A DNA stretch of 64,000 nucleotides from Gammaproteobacteria bacterium. GTDB taxonomy: Bacteria > Pseudomonadota > Gammaproteobacteria > Burkholderiales > Burkholderiaceae_C. Where the stretch lies: assembly GCA_018815325.1 (NCBI GenBank), contig JAHIYE010000004.1, forward strand, positions 62,001-126,000. Reading direction: 5' to 3'. The position numbers and the translations under genes were made by a program. Numbering within the stretch: the first letter of the stretch is position 1; every line of letters begins with the position of its first letter. The notes under the pieces were generated by a model. That model worked only from the letters and a program-made list of their open reading frames with translations. It was not told the origin of the DNA and ran no database searches. Shown piece by piece: positions 25,440 to 34,173 of this stretch.

Positions 25440-27548
25440 TCAGTCCATGGCGGCCACAATGCGCTCGGCCGTGATCGGCAGGTCACGCACACGCACGCCC
25501 AGCGCATGGAACACAGCATTGCCTATGGCGGCTGCGGTGGGTCCGAGCGAGGCCTCCCCTGCGCCCAGTGAACGCTCTGAAGAGTCGATCAGAGCAACTT
25601 CCACGGCAGGCACCTCGGTGAACCGCAGGATGGGATAGTGCTCCCAGGCATCACTGGTGATGCGGGTGTCGTCAAACCGCACCGCCTCCTTGAGCGTCCA
25701 GCTCAGGGCCTGTAGCGCACCGCCCTCGATCTGGTTGATCACTCCATCGGGGTTGATGACCCGCCCCACATCCACGGCAATGCACAGTCGCGTCACGCGG
25801 ATGTCCTGTCCGGCATCGATTTCGGCCACCACCGCGCACCAGGCGCCGGTGTTCTTGTAGCGCGCAAAGCCGATACCGTGGCCCTGCCCCTCACGCGGCT
25901 GCCACGCAGCCCAGTTCGACAGCTGGAGCACGCGCTCGATGACGGCCCGAGCCCGCTGATCCCCGAGGTAGCGCAAACGAAACGCCGCCGGGTCCTGACC
26001 GCTGGCATGGGCAATTTCATCGAGAAAGGACTCGGCCGCAAACACATTGCCCACGGCACCCAGCGCACGCAGCGCCGAGGTACGCAACGGCATGTTCAGC
26101 ACGCGATGGCAGGTGATCTGCCAGGCCTCGAAGTCGTAGCCCGGAATCGCATTGCGCTCGGCCCCACCCCCACTGGCCAGCGGCATGTTGATGGCCAGCG
26201 GCGCCTCGAACGGGTTTTGCAAGTAGGCAGCACCCAGCAGTGCGGGTGTGGGCGCACGTCCAGGGCGGGTCGAGTGACCATTGCTCCACACACTGTGGCG
26301 CCAGTCGATTATCTGGCCGGCATCGTCGAGATCAGCCTCCAGCTCCATGGCCATAGCGGGCCCCAGCGGCGACCAGCTCAACTCATCGCTGCGTGACCAC
26401 TGCACGCGCACCGGCCGCCCCGGCACCGCGTGCGCCAGCCAGGCAGCATCGAAGGCCACGTCATCAGCCGCGTTATGGCCGTAGCAGCCAGCGCCCTCCA
26501 CGTGCTGTACCACAACAGCGTCCTCCGGCAGGCTGAACGCCAGAGCCAGATCGCGACGCAGGTTGAAGATGCCCTGGCTGTGACTCCAGACATTGAGTTG
26601 CCCGCCATCCCAGCGTGCCAGCGCACAGGACGGCGCGATCGAGCCATGGGCGATAAAGGGCTTGGAATAAGCAGCCTTGATCGTGCGTGCCACATCTGCC
26701 GCGCTGACACGCGGCTTGTGATCCACCGTACTCGTATCCAGAGGCTGCTGCTTGAGCCATGAAGGCATCGCCTGCATGGCGGGTAGTCTGGCGACTTCAT
26801 GCCACTGTGCTGCCTGTACGAGTTGGCCGTGTGCGGCATCAGCTTGTGCGACGCTGTCGGCGATCACGCCCAGCAGGCTGCCGTCACGCAGTACCGTCAC
26901 CACGCCACTGGCCCGGGTGGCAGGTCCCGCGTCCACTTCCAGCAGGCTGGCCCCTTGAGAGGCTGGCCGGACAATCCGGCCATGCAGCAAGCCAGGCAGG
27001 TCCAGATCCTGGATGTAGCGTGGCAAACCAAAAATCTTGTCCGGCAGATCGCTGCGCGGCGCCGACTGGCCTGCCGCAGCCAATGGCATCGCCTCCCCAG
27101 AAGCAGGCGAGAGTCCGGCCGCCGACCGCTGCAGCGCGTCAGCCTGCACCGCCCAATCCCAGTAACTCGTGTGACGGCCATCGGGTGCCCACGCCACACC
27201 GGCCTGCACACGCAGAACCTCAGGCGTCAACCCCCATTGCTGGGCCATGTCCTGCAGAAACAGCATACGCACTTCGGTACACACCTGTCGCAAGGCCGCA
27301 CCCGACTCCTGCACCGACATGCTGCCCGACGTGACAGCCTCGTCCGGGCTGTGCGCCGTATTGGCGGCCCGCATGCGCACACTGTCCAGTGGCACACCCA
27401 ACTCATCAGCCACGATCTGGGCCAGCGCCGTCAGGATGCCCTGGCCGATCTCTACCTTGCCGGAACGGACCTCAACGGTCTGCGGGGCGACGAAGCCCAG
27501 CCAGCGGCCAAGCAGGGGATTACGCTGAAGGCTAGCGGGCAATGCCAT
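25440..27548 (-). CDS. Molybdenum hydroxylase large subunit (isoquinoline 1-oxidoreductase-like)
   Basis: The 702-residue subunit of the xanthine oxidase family binds the molybdopterin cofactor. Visible elements are VEIGQGILTALAQIVADELGV, VTSGSMSVQESGAALRQ, EGAGCYGHNAADDVAFDAAWLA, CIAVDVGRVINPDGVINQIEGGALQALSW and GEASLGPTAAAIGNAVF, with the Glu of GAGEASLGP in the catalytic position. It would hydroxylate an N-heteroaromatic or aldehyde with water as oxygen donor. It lacks a fused cytochrome and no separate cytochrome, FAD subunit or XdhC-type chaperone is encoded nearby, so the electron acceptor is unclear. The start at 27548 overlaps the small subunit by 17 bases. Confidence 0.85.
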   Translation of the reverse strand: MALPASLQRNPLLGRWLGFVAPQTVEVRSGKVEIGQGILTALAQIVADELGVPLDSVRMRAANTAHSPDEAVTSGSMSVQESGAALRQVCTEVRMLFLQDMAQQWGLTPEVLRVQAGVAWAPDGRHTSYWDWAVQADALQRSAAGLSPASGEAMPLAAAGQSAPRSDLPDKIFGLPRYIQDLDLPGLLHGRIVRPASQGASLLEVDAGPATRASGVVTVLRDGSLLGVIADSVAQADAAHGQLVQAAQWHEVARLPAMQAMPSWLKQQPLDTSTVDHKPRVSAADVARTIKAAYSKPFIAHGSIAPSCALARWDGGQLNVWSHSQGIFNLRRDLALAFSLPEDAVVVQHVEGAGCYGHNAADDVAFDAAWLAHAVPGRPVRVQWSRSDELSWSPLGPAMAMELEADLDDAGQIIDWRHSVWSNGHSTRPGRAPTPALLGAAYLQNPFEAPLAINMPLASGGGAERNAIPGYDFEAWQITCHRVLNMPLRTSALRALGAVGNVFAAESFLDEIAHASGQDPAAFRLRYLGDQRARAVIERVLQLSNWAAWQPREGQGHGIGFARYKNTGAWCAVVAEIDAGQDIRVTRLCIAVDVGRVINPDGVINQIEGGALQALSWTLKEAVRFDDTRITSDAWEHYPILRFTEVPAVEVALIDSSERSLGAGEASLGPTAAAIGNAVFHALGVRVRDLPITAERIVAAMD

Positions 27549-28059
27549 GGGAGTTCCGGTTGATGTCTTCCGCTGCGCGCAGTACGGCACGCACGATGCG
27601 GTTGTGCGTGCCACAGCGGCACAGGTGGCCGTCGAGTGCACTGCGCACCTCGTCAGCGGTAGGTTGCGGTTTGCGTTGCAGCAGCGCCGCTGCACTGACC
27701 AGCATGCCGGAGGTGCAAAATCCGCATTGCGCCGCCTGCTCTGCCAGAAATGCGGTCTGCAGGGGATGCGGATTGCTGGGACTGCCAAGCCCTTCGAGCG
27801 TCACAACGGATTTCTGCTCCACAGCCCACATGGGTGTGTCGCACGAGGCCACGCTGCGACCATCCACCAGCACATGACAGGCGCCGCACTGGTTGGCACC
27901 GCAGCCAAAGCGTACGCCCTTGAGCCCCAAGTTGTCCCGCAAGACATCCAGCAGGCGCGCTTTGCCATTGACCTCAAGCTTCTGCTGCCGCCCATTGATC
28001 CGGACATTCACTGTCGTGGTGGGTGTGGAGGGTGCCTGTCCCGTATTGCCTTGCGTCAT
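27532..28059 (-). CDS. (2Fe-2S) small subunit of molybdenum hydroxylase
   Basis: The 175-residue protein has an N-terminal plant-type ferredoxin cluster (GCGANQCGACHVLVDGRSVASC) and a C-terminal helical cluster (QCGFCTSGMLVSA, LCRCGTH), the two [2Fe-2S] sites of IorA/NdhS-like subunits. It relays electrons from the Mo site of the large subunit. It begins with a Thr/Pro-rich extension (MTQGNTGQAPSTPTTT) before the domain. The pair lies divergent from the class II aldolase gene. Confidence 0.9.
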   Translation of the reverse strand: MTQGNTGQAPSTPTTTVNVRINGRQQKLEVNGKARLLDVLRDNLGLKGVRFGCGANQCGACHVLVDGRSVASCDTPMWAVEQKSVVTLEGLGSPSNPHPLQTAFLAEQAAQCGFCTSGMLVSAAALLQRKPQPTADEVRSALDGHLCRCGTHNRIVRAVLRAAEDINRNSHGIAR

Positions 28060-28152
28060 AGGTCTTGCATTATGAAGTTGTCGTCAGCTGCCTGCGTCAG
28101 TAGAAACGCGGATGTCCTGTGCACTTTATCGCTGTCTGAATTAAAGTCGACC

Positions 28153-28179
28153 TCATACACTTCATACACCTCATAAAAA
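28153..28179 (+). repeat. Triplicated 9-bp direct repeat before the aldolase gene
   Basis: TCATACACT, TCATACACC and TCATAAAAA follow one another with a 9-bp period, ending 16 bases before the aldolase start and next to its ribosome-binding site. It may be polymerase slippage or a regulator site for the divergent promoters. Confidence 0.5.
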
Positions 28180-28195
28180 TCAGGAGCACCCAGCC

Positions 28196-28954
28196 ATGAA
28201 CATTGCCTCCCTCAAAGAAGTCGTCAGCGCCGAAGAGTGGCAGCTGCGCGTAGACCTTGCGGCCTGCTACCGTCTGGTGGCGCTGTATGGCTGGAGCGAC
28301 CTCGTGTTCACCCACATCAGCGCACGCGTGCCAGGGCCTGAGCATCACTTCCTCATCAACCCCTATGGCCTGATGTTCGACGAGATCACGGCCTCCTCGC
28401 TGATCAAGGTTGATCAGCACTGCAACAAGGTTCTTGATTCGCCTTTCCCCGTCAACCCGGCCGGCTTCGTGATCCACAGCGCGGTACACGAAGCACGCGA
28501 GGACATCGTCTGTGTGCTGCACACCCACACCCGCGCAGGTGTCGCCGTCAGTGCCCAGAAATGCGGCATCCTGCCGATCTCGCAGCAGTCCACCTTCATC
28601 CTGAGCTCGCTGGCCTACCATGACTACGAAGGCGTGGCCTTCCGCGACGACGAGAAGCCGCGCCTGCAAAAAGACCTGGGCAGTGCCCGTAATCTGGTGC
28701 TGCGCAACCATGGCCTGCTTACTGTGGGCAAGACCATCGCCGACGCTTTCCTCGCGATGTACCGACTGGAGAGCACCTGTCAGATCCAGGTTAGCGCGCA
28801 GGCGGGTGGCGAGTTGATCCACTACGGCGAGGAGCTCTACAAGGGAGATGATCCCTCAGCCCAGTACAGCCGCACGGGCGGTGTGCCCGGTGCTTTCGTG
28901 TGGCCTTCCCTGCTGCGCAAGCTCGACCGCATCGATACGAACTACAAGAACTAG
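28196..28954 (+). CDS. Class II aldolase/adducin family protein
   Basis: The 252-residue protein has FTHISARVPGPEHHFLINPYGLMFDEIT, VCVLHTHTRAGVAVSA with the zinc-binding His pair, and LRNHGLLTVGKTIADAF with a third His, the fold of L-fuculose/L-ribulose phosphate aldolases and adducin heads. Members act as aldolases, epimerases or decarboxylases on hydroxy acids and sugars. In this cluster with CoA hydratases and a lyase, a role in splitting or decarboxylating a hydroxy-acid intermediate is possible. The next start lies 5 bases downstream. Confidence 0.85.
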   Translation: MNIASLKEVVSAEEWQLRVDLAACYRLVALYGWSDLVFTHISARVPGPEHHFLINPYGLMFDEITASSLIKVDQHCNKVLDSPFPVNPAGFVIHSAVHEAREDIVCVLHTHTRAGVAVSAQKCGILPISQQSTFILSSLAYHDYEGVAFRDDEKPRLQKDLGSARNLVLRNHGLLTVGKTIADAFLAMYRLESTCQIQVSAQAGGELIHYGEELYKGDDPSAQYSRTGGVPGAFVWPSLLRKLDRIDTNYKN

Positions 28955-28959
28955 ACACC

Positions 28960-29814
28960 ATGAGCAGCCCCAACCTGACCGACTGGATCGGCCGCACCGA
29001 AACCGTCACCGACACCGTGACCGCAACTCCCTATGCCGCGTTGGCCGCCACCCTGGACCGCCCGCCCGAACGCCCGCCCCAGGGTACACCGCTGCCAGGC
29101 CTGTGGCATTGGCTGTATTTCCTGCCACTGCACAGGCAATCCCTCATCGGCGAGGATGGTCATGCGCAGCGCGGTGGCTTCCTGCCGCCGGTGCCGCTGC
29201 CGCGCCGCATGTGGGCTGGCAGTCAGCTCGTATTTCATTCGCCAATCAGCGTGGGTGACCAGATTTCGCGCATCTCCACCATCGAGCAGGTCACCGAGAA
29301 AAGCGGCCGCTCCGGCAAGCTGACCTTTGTGCGCGTCTGCCACGAGCTGCGCTGCAACCAGCAGCAGGATGTCGCTCTGACCGAGTTTCACGACATCGTG
29401 TACCGCGAGGCGCCCAAGCCCAACGACCCCGTACCTGCGCCCCAGGCCGCGCCGGCCACGCAGACCTGGCAACGCAAAGTGGTACCCGACGATGTGCTGC
29501 TGTTTCGCTACTCGGCGCTGACCTTCAACGGCCACCGTATTCACTACGATCGCAAGTACGTCACGGAGACCGAGGGCTACCCTGGCCTCGTGGTGCATGG
29601 CCCGCTGATCGCCACCCTGCTGCTGGACCTGCTGCGCGAGCACAAGCCTGAAGCGGTGCTGACCCGCTTCGAGTTCCGGGCCGTGCGGCCGACCTTCGAC
29701 ATCCACCACTTCTTTGTCTGCGGTGAGCCACAGGCTGACGGCAAGACATTCCGCCTCTGGGCCAAAGACCACGAAGGCTGGCTGACCATGGACGCCACGG
29801 CCGTCATCAAATAA
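28960..29814 (+). CDS. MaoC-type hydratase, mesaconyl-C4-CoA hydratase-like
   Basis: The 284-residue protein has two hot-dog segments: an N-terminal part (LPGLWHWLYFLPLHRQSLIGEDGHAQRGGFLPP) typical of mesaconyl-C4-CoA/3-methylfumaryl-CoA hydratases and a C-terminal part with VLLFRYSALTFNGHRIHYDRKYVTETEGYPGLVVHGPL containing the Asp/His-type active site of MaoC proteins. It would add water to a C4/C5 unsaturated dicarboxylic acyl-CoA. The aldolase gene is 5 bases upstream. The CoA ester is probably supplied by a CaiB/BaiF transferase such as that at 35004-36194. Confidence 0.82.
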   Translation: MSSPNLTDWIGRTETVTDTVTATPYAALAATLDRPPERPPQGTPLPGLWHWLYFLPLHRQSLIGEDGHAQRGGFLPPVPLPRRMWAGSQLVFHSPISVGDQISRISTIEQVTEKSGRSGKLTFVRVCHELRCNQQQDVALTEFHDIVYREAPKPNDPVPAPQAAPATQTWQRKVVPDDVLLFRYSALTFNGHRIHYDRKYVTETEGYPGLVVHGPLIATLLLDLLREHKPEAVLTRFEFRAVRPTFDIHHFFVCGEPQADGKTFRLWAKDHEGWLTMDATAVIK

Positions 29815-29939
29815 GGTCCGACCCACGAATCCACTGCATCGCAGGCCTGGCGGCGCCTCGCCGGGATCGGCAGCGCATCTCACGCATTCATTTCTCAGTT
29901 ATTCCTCCACCTCTGCAACCTCACTTATCAGGAGCCCCC

Positions 29940-31286
29940 GTGGCATCAACCATCATCGATTCGAAAATCTTTGGCGACATCTTCAGTGATGCCCGCATGC
30001 GGCAGGTCTGGTCGGACGAGAACCGTACGGCCAAGTACCTGGACATCGAACGCGCGCTGGCCAAGGTGCAGGGTGAACTCGGCATCATTCCCAAGGAGGC
30101 CGCTGCAGAGATCGTGCAAGCCTGCGACATCAACAAGATCGACTGGGACAAGCTCAAGGCCAAAACCGAGCAGATCGGCTACCCCATCATTGCGGTAGTC
30201 AACCAGATCAATGCCAATTGCCGCGACGGCCTGGGAGAGTACTGCCACTGGGGCGCGACCACGCAGGACATCACCGACACCGCTGCCGTGCTGCAGATAC
30301 GTGAGGGCTTGGCACTGGTCGAGCAGGATTTGAAGGACATCTCGGATGCGCTGGCCAGCCTCGCCAGGAAGCACCGCGACACCCCCATCATCGGCCGCAG
30401 CAACCTGCAACAGGCCACGCCCATCACCTTCGGCTACAAGATGGCCAGCATCCTGGCCGGCATCGAACGACACCGTGAGCGCTTGCAGCAGCTCAAGCCG
30501 CGCGTGCTGGTAGGTGAGTTCGGTGGCGCCTCCGGCACGCTCTCCTCGCTCGAGACGGGTGCGATGGAAACCCAGGCCGGCCTCATGAAGGAGTTGGGCC
30601 TGGGTCAGCCGCTGATTTCCTGGCACACGGTGCGCGACAATTTTGCCGAGGTCGGCGCCTTCCTCGGACTGGTGGGCGGCTCACTCGGCAAGATCGCAAT
30701 GGATGTGAAGCTCATGATGCAGACCGAGGTGGCTGAGGTCTACGAGCCATTTGCACCGGGCCGTGGCTCGTCCTCCACCATGCCGCAAAAGCGCAACCCG
30801 ATTTCCTGCCTCTACATCCACGCCAACATCTCGGTGGTGCGCCAGCATGCGGCCGCACTGATGGATGCGATGGTGGCCGACCATGAGCGCTCGACCGGCC
30901 CCTGGGAGATCGAATGGGTGGCCATGCCAGAGATCTTCTGCCTGATGTCAGGGGCGCTCAAGCAGGCCAAGTTCATCCTCACGGGACTCGAAGTCGATGC
31001 GGGCAGAATGCGCGCCAACATCGACATGACGAACGGCCTGGTGATGTCCGAGGCGGTGATGATGGGGCTGGGTCCCTACATCGGCCGTGAATACGCGCAC
31101 GATCTGGTGTACGAGCTGTGCCGCGAATCGCTCAGGCAAAACCGCCCGCTGCTCGACGTGCTCGCCGAGCACCCCGAGATCAGCAAGCATGTGGATCGCG
31201 CCAAGCTCGCCGGGTTCATGGACCCGGCCAACAACCTCGGTCAGGCCGGTGTGATGGTGGACCGTGTACTGGCCAGCCGCCGCTGA
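29940..31286 (+). CDS. Fumarase/aspartase superfamily lyase
   Basis: The 448-residue protein starts at GTG and has the superfamily signature GRGSSSTMPQKRNPISC, plus CHWGATTQDITDTA and GRSNLQQATPITFGYK, the three conserved regions that build the active site. It resembles adenylosuccinate lyase and 3-carboxy-cis,cis-muconate cycloisomerase, but purine biosynthesis is unlikely given the catabolic neighbours. Candidates are elimination of a nucleophile from a dicarboxylic acid or muconate lactonisation. It lies 125 bases behind the hydratase gene and could share its transcript. Confidence 0.82.
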   Translation: MASTIIDSKIFGDIFSDARMRQVWSDENRTAKYLDIERALAKVQGELGIIPKEAAAEIVQACDINKIDWDKLKAKTEQIGYPIIAVVNQINANCRDGLGEYCHWGATTQDITDTAAVLQIREGLALVEQDLKDISDALASLARKHRDTPIIGRSNLQQATPITFGYKMASILAGIERHRERLQQLKPRVLVGEFGGASGTLSSLETGAMETQAGLMKELGLGQPLISWHTVRDNFAEVGAFLGLVGGSLGKIAMDVKLMMQTEVAEVYEPFAPGRGSSSTMPQKRNPISCLYIHANISVVRQHAAALMDAMVADHERSTGPWEIEWVAMPEIFCLMSGALKQAKFILTGLEVDAGRMRANIDMTNGLVMSEAVMMGLGPYIGREYAHDLVYELCRESLRQNRPLLDVLAEHPEISKHVDRAKLAGFMDPANNLGQAGVMVDRVLASRR

Positions 31287-31308
31287 GACCCGGTGGGCCT
31301 GAGCTGGA

Positions 31309-31326
31309 CTCAAGCCCGGGCTTGAG
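31309..31326. terminator. Perfect 18-bp palindrome between convergent genes
   Basis: CTCAAGCCCGGGCTTGAG is a perfect palindrome located between the lyase stop (31286) and the GNAT stop (31335). No T-tract is present. It can form a hairpin in both transcripts and probably acts as a Rho-dependent or stem-only terminator. Confidence 0.5.
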
Positions 31327-31334
31327 CGCAGGGC

Positions 31335-31853
31335 TCAGACCAGGGCGCGCTTGAGCCGGACTTCCTCGACCTTGACCCCGCCCATGGGAACGGTCTTGAG
31401 GCTGGACATCTCGCGCTTGAAACCGGCGAGCTCATGAAAGCGCACAGCGCGTTCGTTGGCCATGGGCACCCAGATCGTGACCTGGGTGCAGCCTTCTTCC
31501 TGCAGGCCTTCGCGTGCCGCGTCCCACAAGGCCAGGCCGACGCCTTTGCCCCAATAGTCCGGCAGCACGTAGATGTCCCAGATTTCGCCCACAGTGGGCT
31601 TGGTGCCTTTGTCGCGTGAGCGGTCGAAGCCGACAAAGCCGATGAGCTTGTCGCCGTCGAGTGCCACCACCACCTGCGGCTCACTGTATTCGATGGCATC
31701 ACGCCAGAAAGCCTGGCGCTCGATCGTCGAGACGGCGTTGATGTGTTCGTCGGGCACAAGACCCTGGTAAGCCGCCAGGCGGCTACGGGCCTGGATGTCG
31801 GAGACAGCTTTGGCATCCCGCTGCGTGGCGGGTCGGATGAGATAACTGGACAT
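31335..31853 (-). CDS. GNAT family N-acetyltransferase
   Basis: The 172-residue protein has the acetyl-CoA-binding motif VLPDYWGKGVGLALWDAA (Q/RxxGxG/A pattern as GKGVG) and preceding beta strand VVVALDGDKLIGFVGFDR. It ends with KVEEVRLKRAL. The start at 31853 is the first ATG close to the domain. It is transcribed against the aldolase cluster and is not obviously linked to it. Substrate unknown. Confidence 0.85.
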   Translation of the reverse strand: MSSYLIRPATQRDAKAVSDIQARSRLAAYQGLVPDEHINAVSTIERQAFWRDAIEYSEPQVVVALDGDKLIGFVGFDRSRDKGTKPTVGEIWDIYVLPDYWGKGVGLALWDAAREGLQEEGCTQVTIWVPMANERAVRFHELAGFKREMSSLKTVPMGGVKVEEVRLKRALV

Positions 31854-32124
31854 GTAGTCTGACTTGAAGAATGGCGATGAAATTTTTTCGGGAGAAGGAT
31901 TGTCGCCGCAAAATACGGCGCCTCCGCCAGAAGCCTGCAGCCGGATGAAGCGGCCTCGGCTAGGCCACGACATCTGCTACTCTTTTAATAGCTTAACACG
32001 CCGTATTTTCAAGGGCCAACTGTCATTTTTCTCATCAAAATCCGATGGCTGGGGAATTTCCGCTGCCGGCCGCCCACCTGACGAGGGAACGGGGCGCAGC
32101 CTGCGCCCCGAGTCCACCTCCGGC
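31854..32124. other. Intergenic region between GNAT and TTT receptor genes
   Basis: About 270 bases hold the GNAT promoter on the minus strand and the hairpin following the receptor gene (32090-32110). An AT-rich stretch (31981-32040) probably contains promoter elements. No ORF with support and no RNA gene was seen. Confidence 0.4.
32090..32110 (-). terminator. GC-rich hairpin after the TTT receptor gene
   Basis: CGGGGCGCA (32090-32098), loop GCC and TGCGCCCCG (32102-32110) form a perfect 9-bp stem 14 bases behind the receptor stop. A clear U-tract is missing, so termination would be stem-driven. Confidence 0.55.
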
Positions 32125-33096
32125 TCAGTCGAGCTTGACGCCGGCGTCCTTCACGAGCTTGACCCAGAATTTCGCATCCTCACTGAGGAAGGCTGCGAAC
32201 TGCTCGGGTGATGCCGACAGCGTCACATCCGTGCCCTCGCGTGCCAACGCCGCTTTCACACTGGGCTGCTGCATGGCGACCGTAGTGGCCTCAAACAATT
32301 TCCTGATGATGGGCGCGGGCGTGCCGGCCGGTACAAAAAGACCGTACCAGAACTCAATGCTGTATTCGGGCAGACCGGCCTCGGCCATGCCCGGCACACC
32401 GGGCACCAGGGACGTGCGCTCCCGCGTGCTCACCGCCAGACCACGCAGGCGCCCTGCCGTCACCATGGGCAGCACCGAAGGCGGCGTGCCGAAGGTCAGC
32501 TGGGTGTCGCCGGCAATCACCGATTGGATGGCCGGGCTGCCACCGCGAAACGGAATGTGCGTCATCTGCGCGCCAGTGAGCTGTATGAACAAGGCAGCCC
32601 CCAGGTGCGGCGCCGAGCCGTTGCCCGAGGTGGCATAGTTCAAGGCACCCGGGTCTTTCTTGGCCTTGGCGATCAGTTCCTGTATCGAGCTAATGCCGAT
32701 ATTGGGGTTGGCAGCAATCACCAGCGGCGAACTCGTCACCTTGGTGATTGGCGCAAGATCGCGCGCCGTGTAGCCCAGCTTGGTGTTGAGCGCCGGGTTC
32801 ACGGAAATGCTGCTCGGGCTGGCAATCAACACGGTGTAGCCATCGGGCGCCGATTTGGCCACGGCCTCGGCCGCGATGCTTGAGCCCGCGCCCGCCCGGT
32901 TTTCGATCACGATGGGCTGGCCCAGGGCTTTGCTCAGCGACTCGCTCATGGCGCGCGCCACATAGTCGGCGGCGCCGCCTGGCGCGAAGCCGACCACCAG
33001 CTTCACGGGTTTAGCGGGATAGGCCGGTGACTGGGCAGCCGCCCCCAGACTCAGACCGCTCAAAAAAAGTGCCGACAGAACGTTCAGGGTTTTCAT
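32125..33096 (-). CDS. Tripartite tricarboxylate transporter (Bug family) substrate-binding protein
   Basis: The 323-residue protein has a signal peptide (MKTLNVLSALFLSGLSLGAAAQ) and the Bug signature YPAKPVKLVVGFAPGGAADYVARAM, ENRAGAGSSIAAEAVAKSAPDGYT and LNYATSGNGSAPHL. It binds a carboxylate in the periplasm for a TctAB permease, but no tctA or tctB lies in the window, typical of the expanded Bug families of Burkholderiales. The start at 33096 has AAGGAGA upstream. It is the last gene of the CaiB operon, so its ligand is probably the acid degraded by that operon. Confidence 0.9.
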   Translation of the reverse strand: MKTLNVLSALFLSGLSLGAAAQSPAYPAKPVKLVVGFAPGGAADYVARAMSESLSKALGQPIVIENRAGAGSSIAAEAVAKSAPDGYTVLIASPSSISVNPALNTKLGYTARDLAPITKVTSSPLVIAANPNIGISSIQELIAKAKKDPGALNYATSGNGSAPHLGAALFIQLTGAQMTHIPFRGGSPAIQSVIAGDTQLTFGTPPSVLPMVTAGRLRGLAVSTRERTSLVPGVPGMAEAGLPEYSIEFWYGLFVPAGTPAPIIRKLFEATTVAMQQPSVKAALAREGTDVTLSASPEQFAAFLSEDAKFWVKLVKDAGVKLD

Positions 33097-33146
33097 GGTG
33101 TTGTCTCCTTTTAGGTTTATTTCCGTCAAACTGACCCCGGCTTGCC

Positions 33147-34130
33147 TTAGCCGCCCGGGATGCCCAATACGATCTTGCCCAGATGCTGGTTGGCGTCCAT
33201 CATGGCCTTGGCCTGGGCCAGTTCGCCAAAGGGGAACACCCTGTCCACCAGCGGCACGATCCGACCCTCGGTAACGAACGGCAGGATTTGCGACTTGAAG
33301 GCCGGTACGCCCTGCGCACGCTGATCGGCGCTGCGCTGCTTGTTGGACACACCAAAGAATGTCAGACGCCGCGCGTGCAGCGCCTCGATGTCGATTTCAG
33401 CCTTGAGCACGCCGTCGACATAACCGACCGTGGCATGCCGGGCCTGGAAGGCCATGCAGCGCACGTCCTCTGCAAAGACCGAGCCCCCCACCGTATTGAC
33501 GACCAGGTTCACGCCCTTGCCGTCAGTGGCCTGCATCACGGCATCGTGAAAATCTGCCTTGCGGGTGCACAGACCCACATCCAGACCCAGTGCCTTGAGA
33601 CGCGCCAGTTTGTCCGCCGAGCCCGATGTGCCGATCACCTTGGCACCGAGCGCTTTGGCCATCTGCAAGGCCGCCACCCCCACACCCGATGACACGCCAT
33701 TGATCAGCACCCACTCGCCAGCGGCGAGATGCCCCTGCAGCACCAGCATGTCATGCACCACCAGAAAGGTCAGCGGCATGCTCGCGGCTTGCTCCCAGGA
33801 CAGGTTCTCTGGCATGGGCATGGCCTCGCGCACGTCCATCAGTGCGTACTCGGAGAATGCCGCCGCACAGCGGCCCATGACCTTGTCACCCTCTTTGAGG
33901 CTGTTCACGCTATCCCCCACCTTGACGACCTCACCGGCGCCTTCCATTCCGATCGCCTTGGCAGCGCCGGACTTGCCGTGCAGTCCATGGCCGGAAATGA
34001 ACTCGCCCCGGTTCAGCCCGGCTGCGTGCAGGCGGACCAGCACCTGTTGAGGGCCTGGCTCGGGCTGCGCCACCTCGCGCTGGTCAAGTTCAAAACCCTT
34101 GTCTGTCATCGTCATCCAGTAGGATTTCAT
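33147..34130 (-). CDS. Zinc-free MDR quinone oxidoreductase-like protein
   Basis: The 327-residue protein is a medium-chain reductase with an N-terminal GroES-like part (VLVRLHAAGLNRGEF, GMEGAGEVVKVG) and a Rossmann domain (INGVSSGVGVAALQMAKALGAKVIGT). The zinc-ligand cysteines of alcohol dehydrogenases are missing, so it is of the NADPH:quinone reductase/enoyl reductase type. In this operon it might reduce an unsaturated acyl-CoA or carbonyl intermediate. The start at 34130 has GGAAG upstream; the longer frame overlaps the enoyl-CoA hydratase stop region. Confidence 0.85.
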   Translation of the reverse strand: MKSYWMTMTDKGFELDQREVAQPEPGPQQVLVRLHAAGLNRGEFISGHGLHGKSGAAKAIGMEGAGEVVKVGDSVNSLKEGDKVMGRCAAAFSEYALMDVREAMPMPENLSWEQAASMPLTFLVVHDMLVLQGHLAAGEWVLINGVSSGVGVAALQMAKALGAKVIGTSGSADKLARLKALGLDVGLCTRKADFHDAVMQATDGKGVNLVVNTVGGSVFAEDVRCMAFQARHATVGYVDGVLKAEIDIEALHARRLTFFGVSNKQRSADQRAQGVPAFKSQILPFVTEGRIVPLVDRVFPFGELAQAKAMMDANQHLGKIVLGIPGG

Positions 34131-34173
34131 CGTTCGTTCTTCCTTCTCTTGTTTTGTCTTGTCTTTTTTCGCT

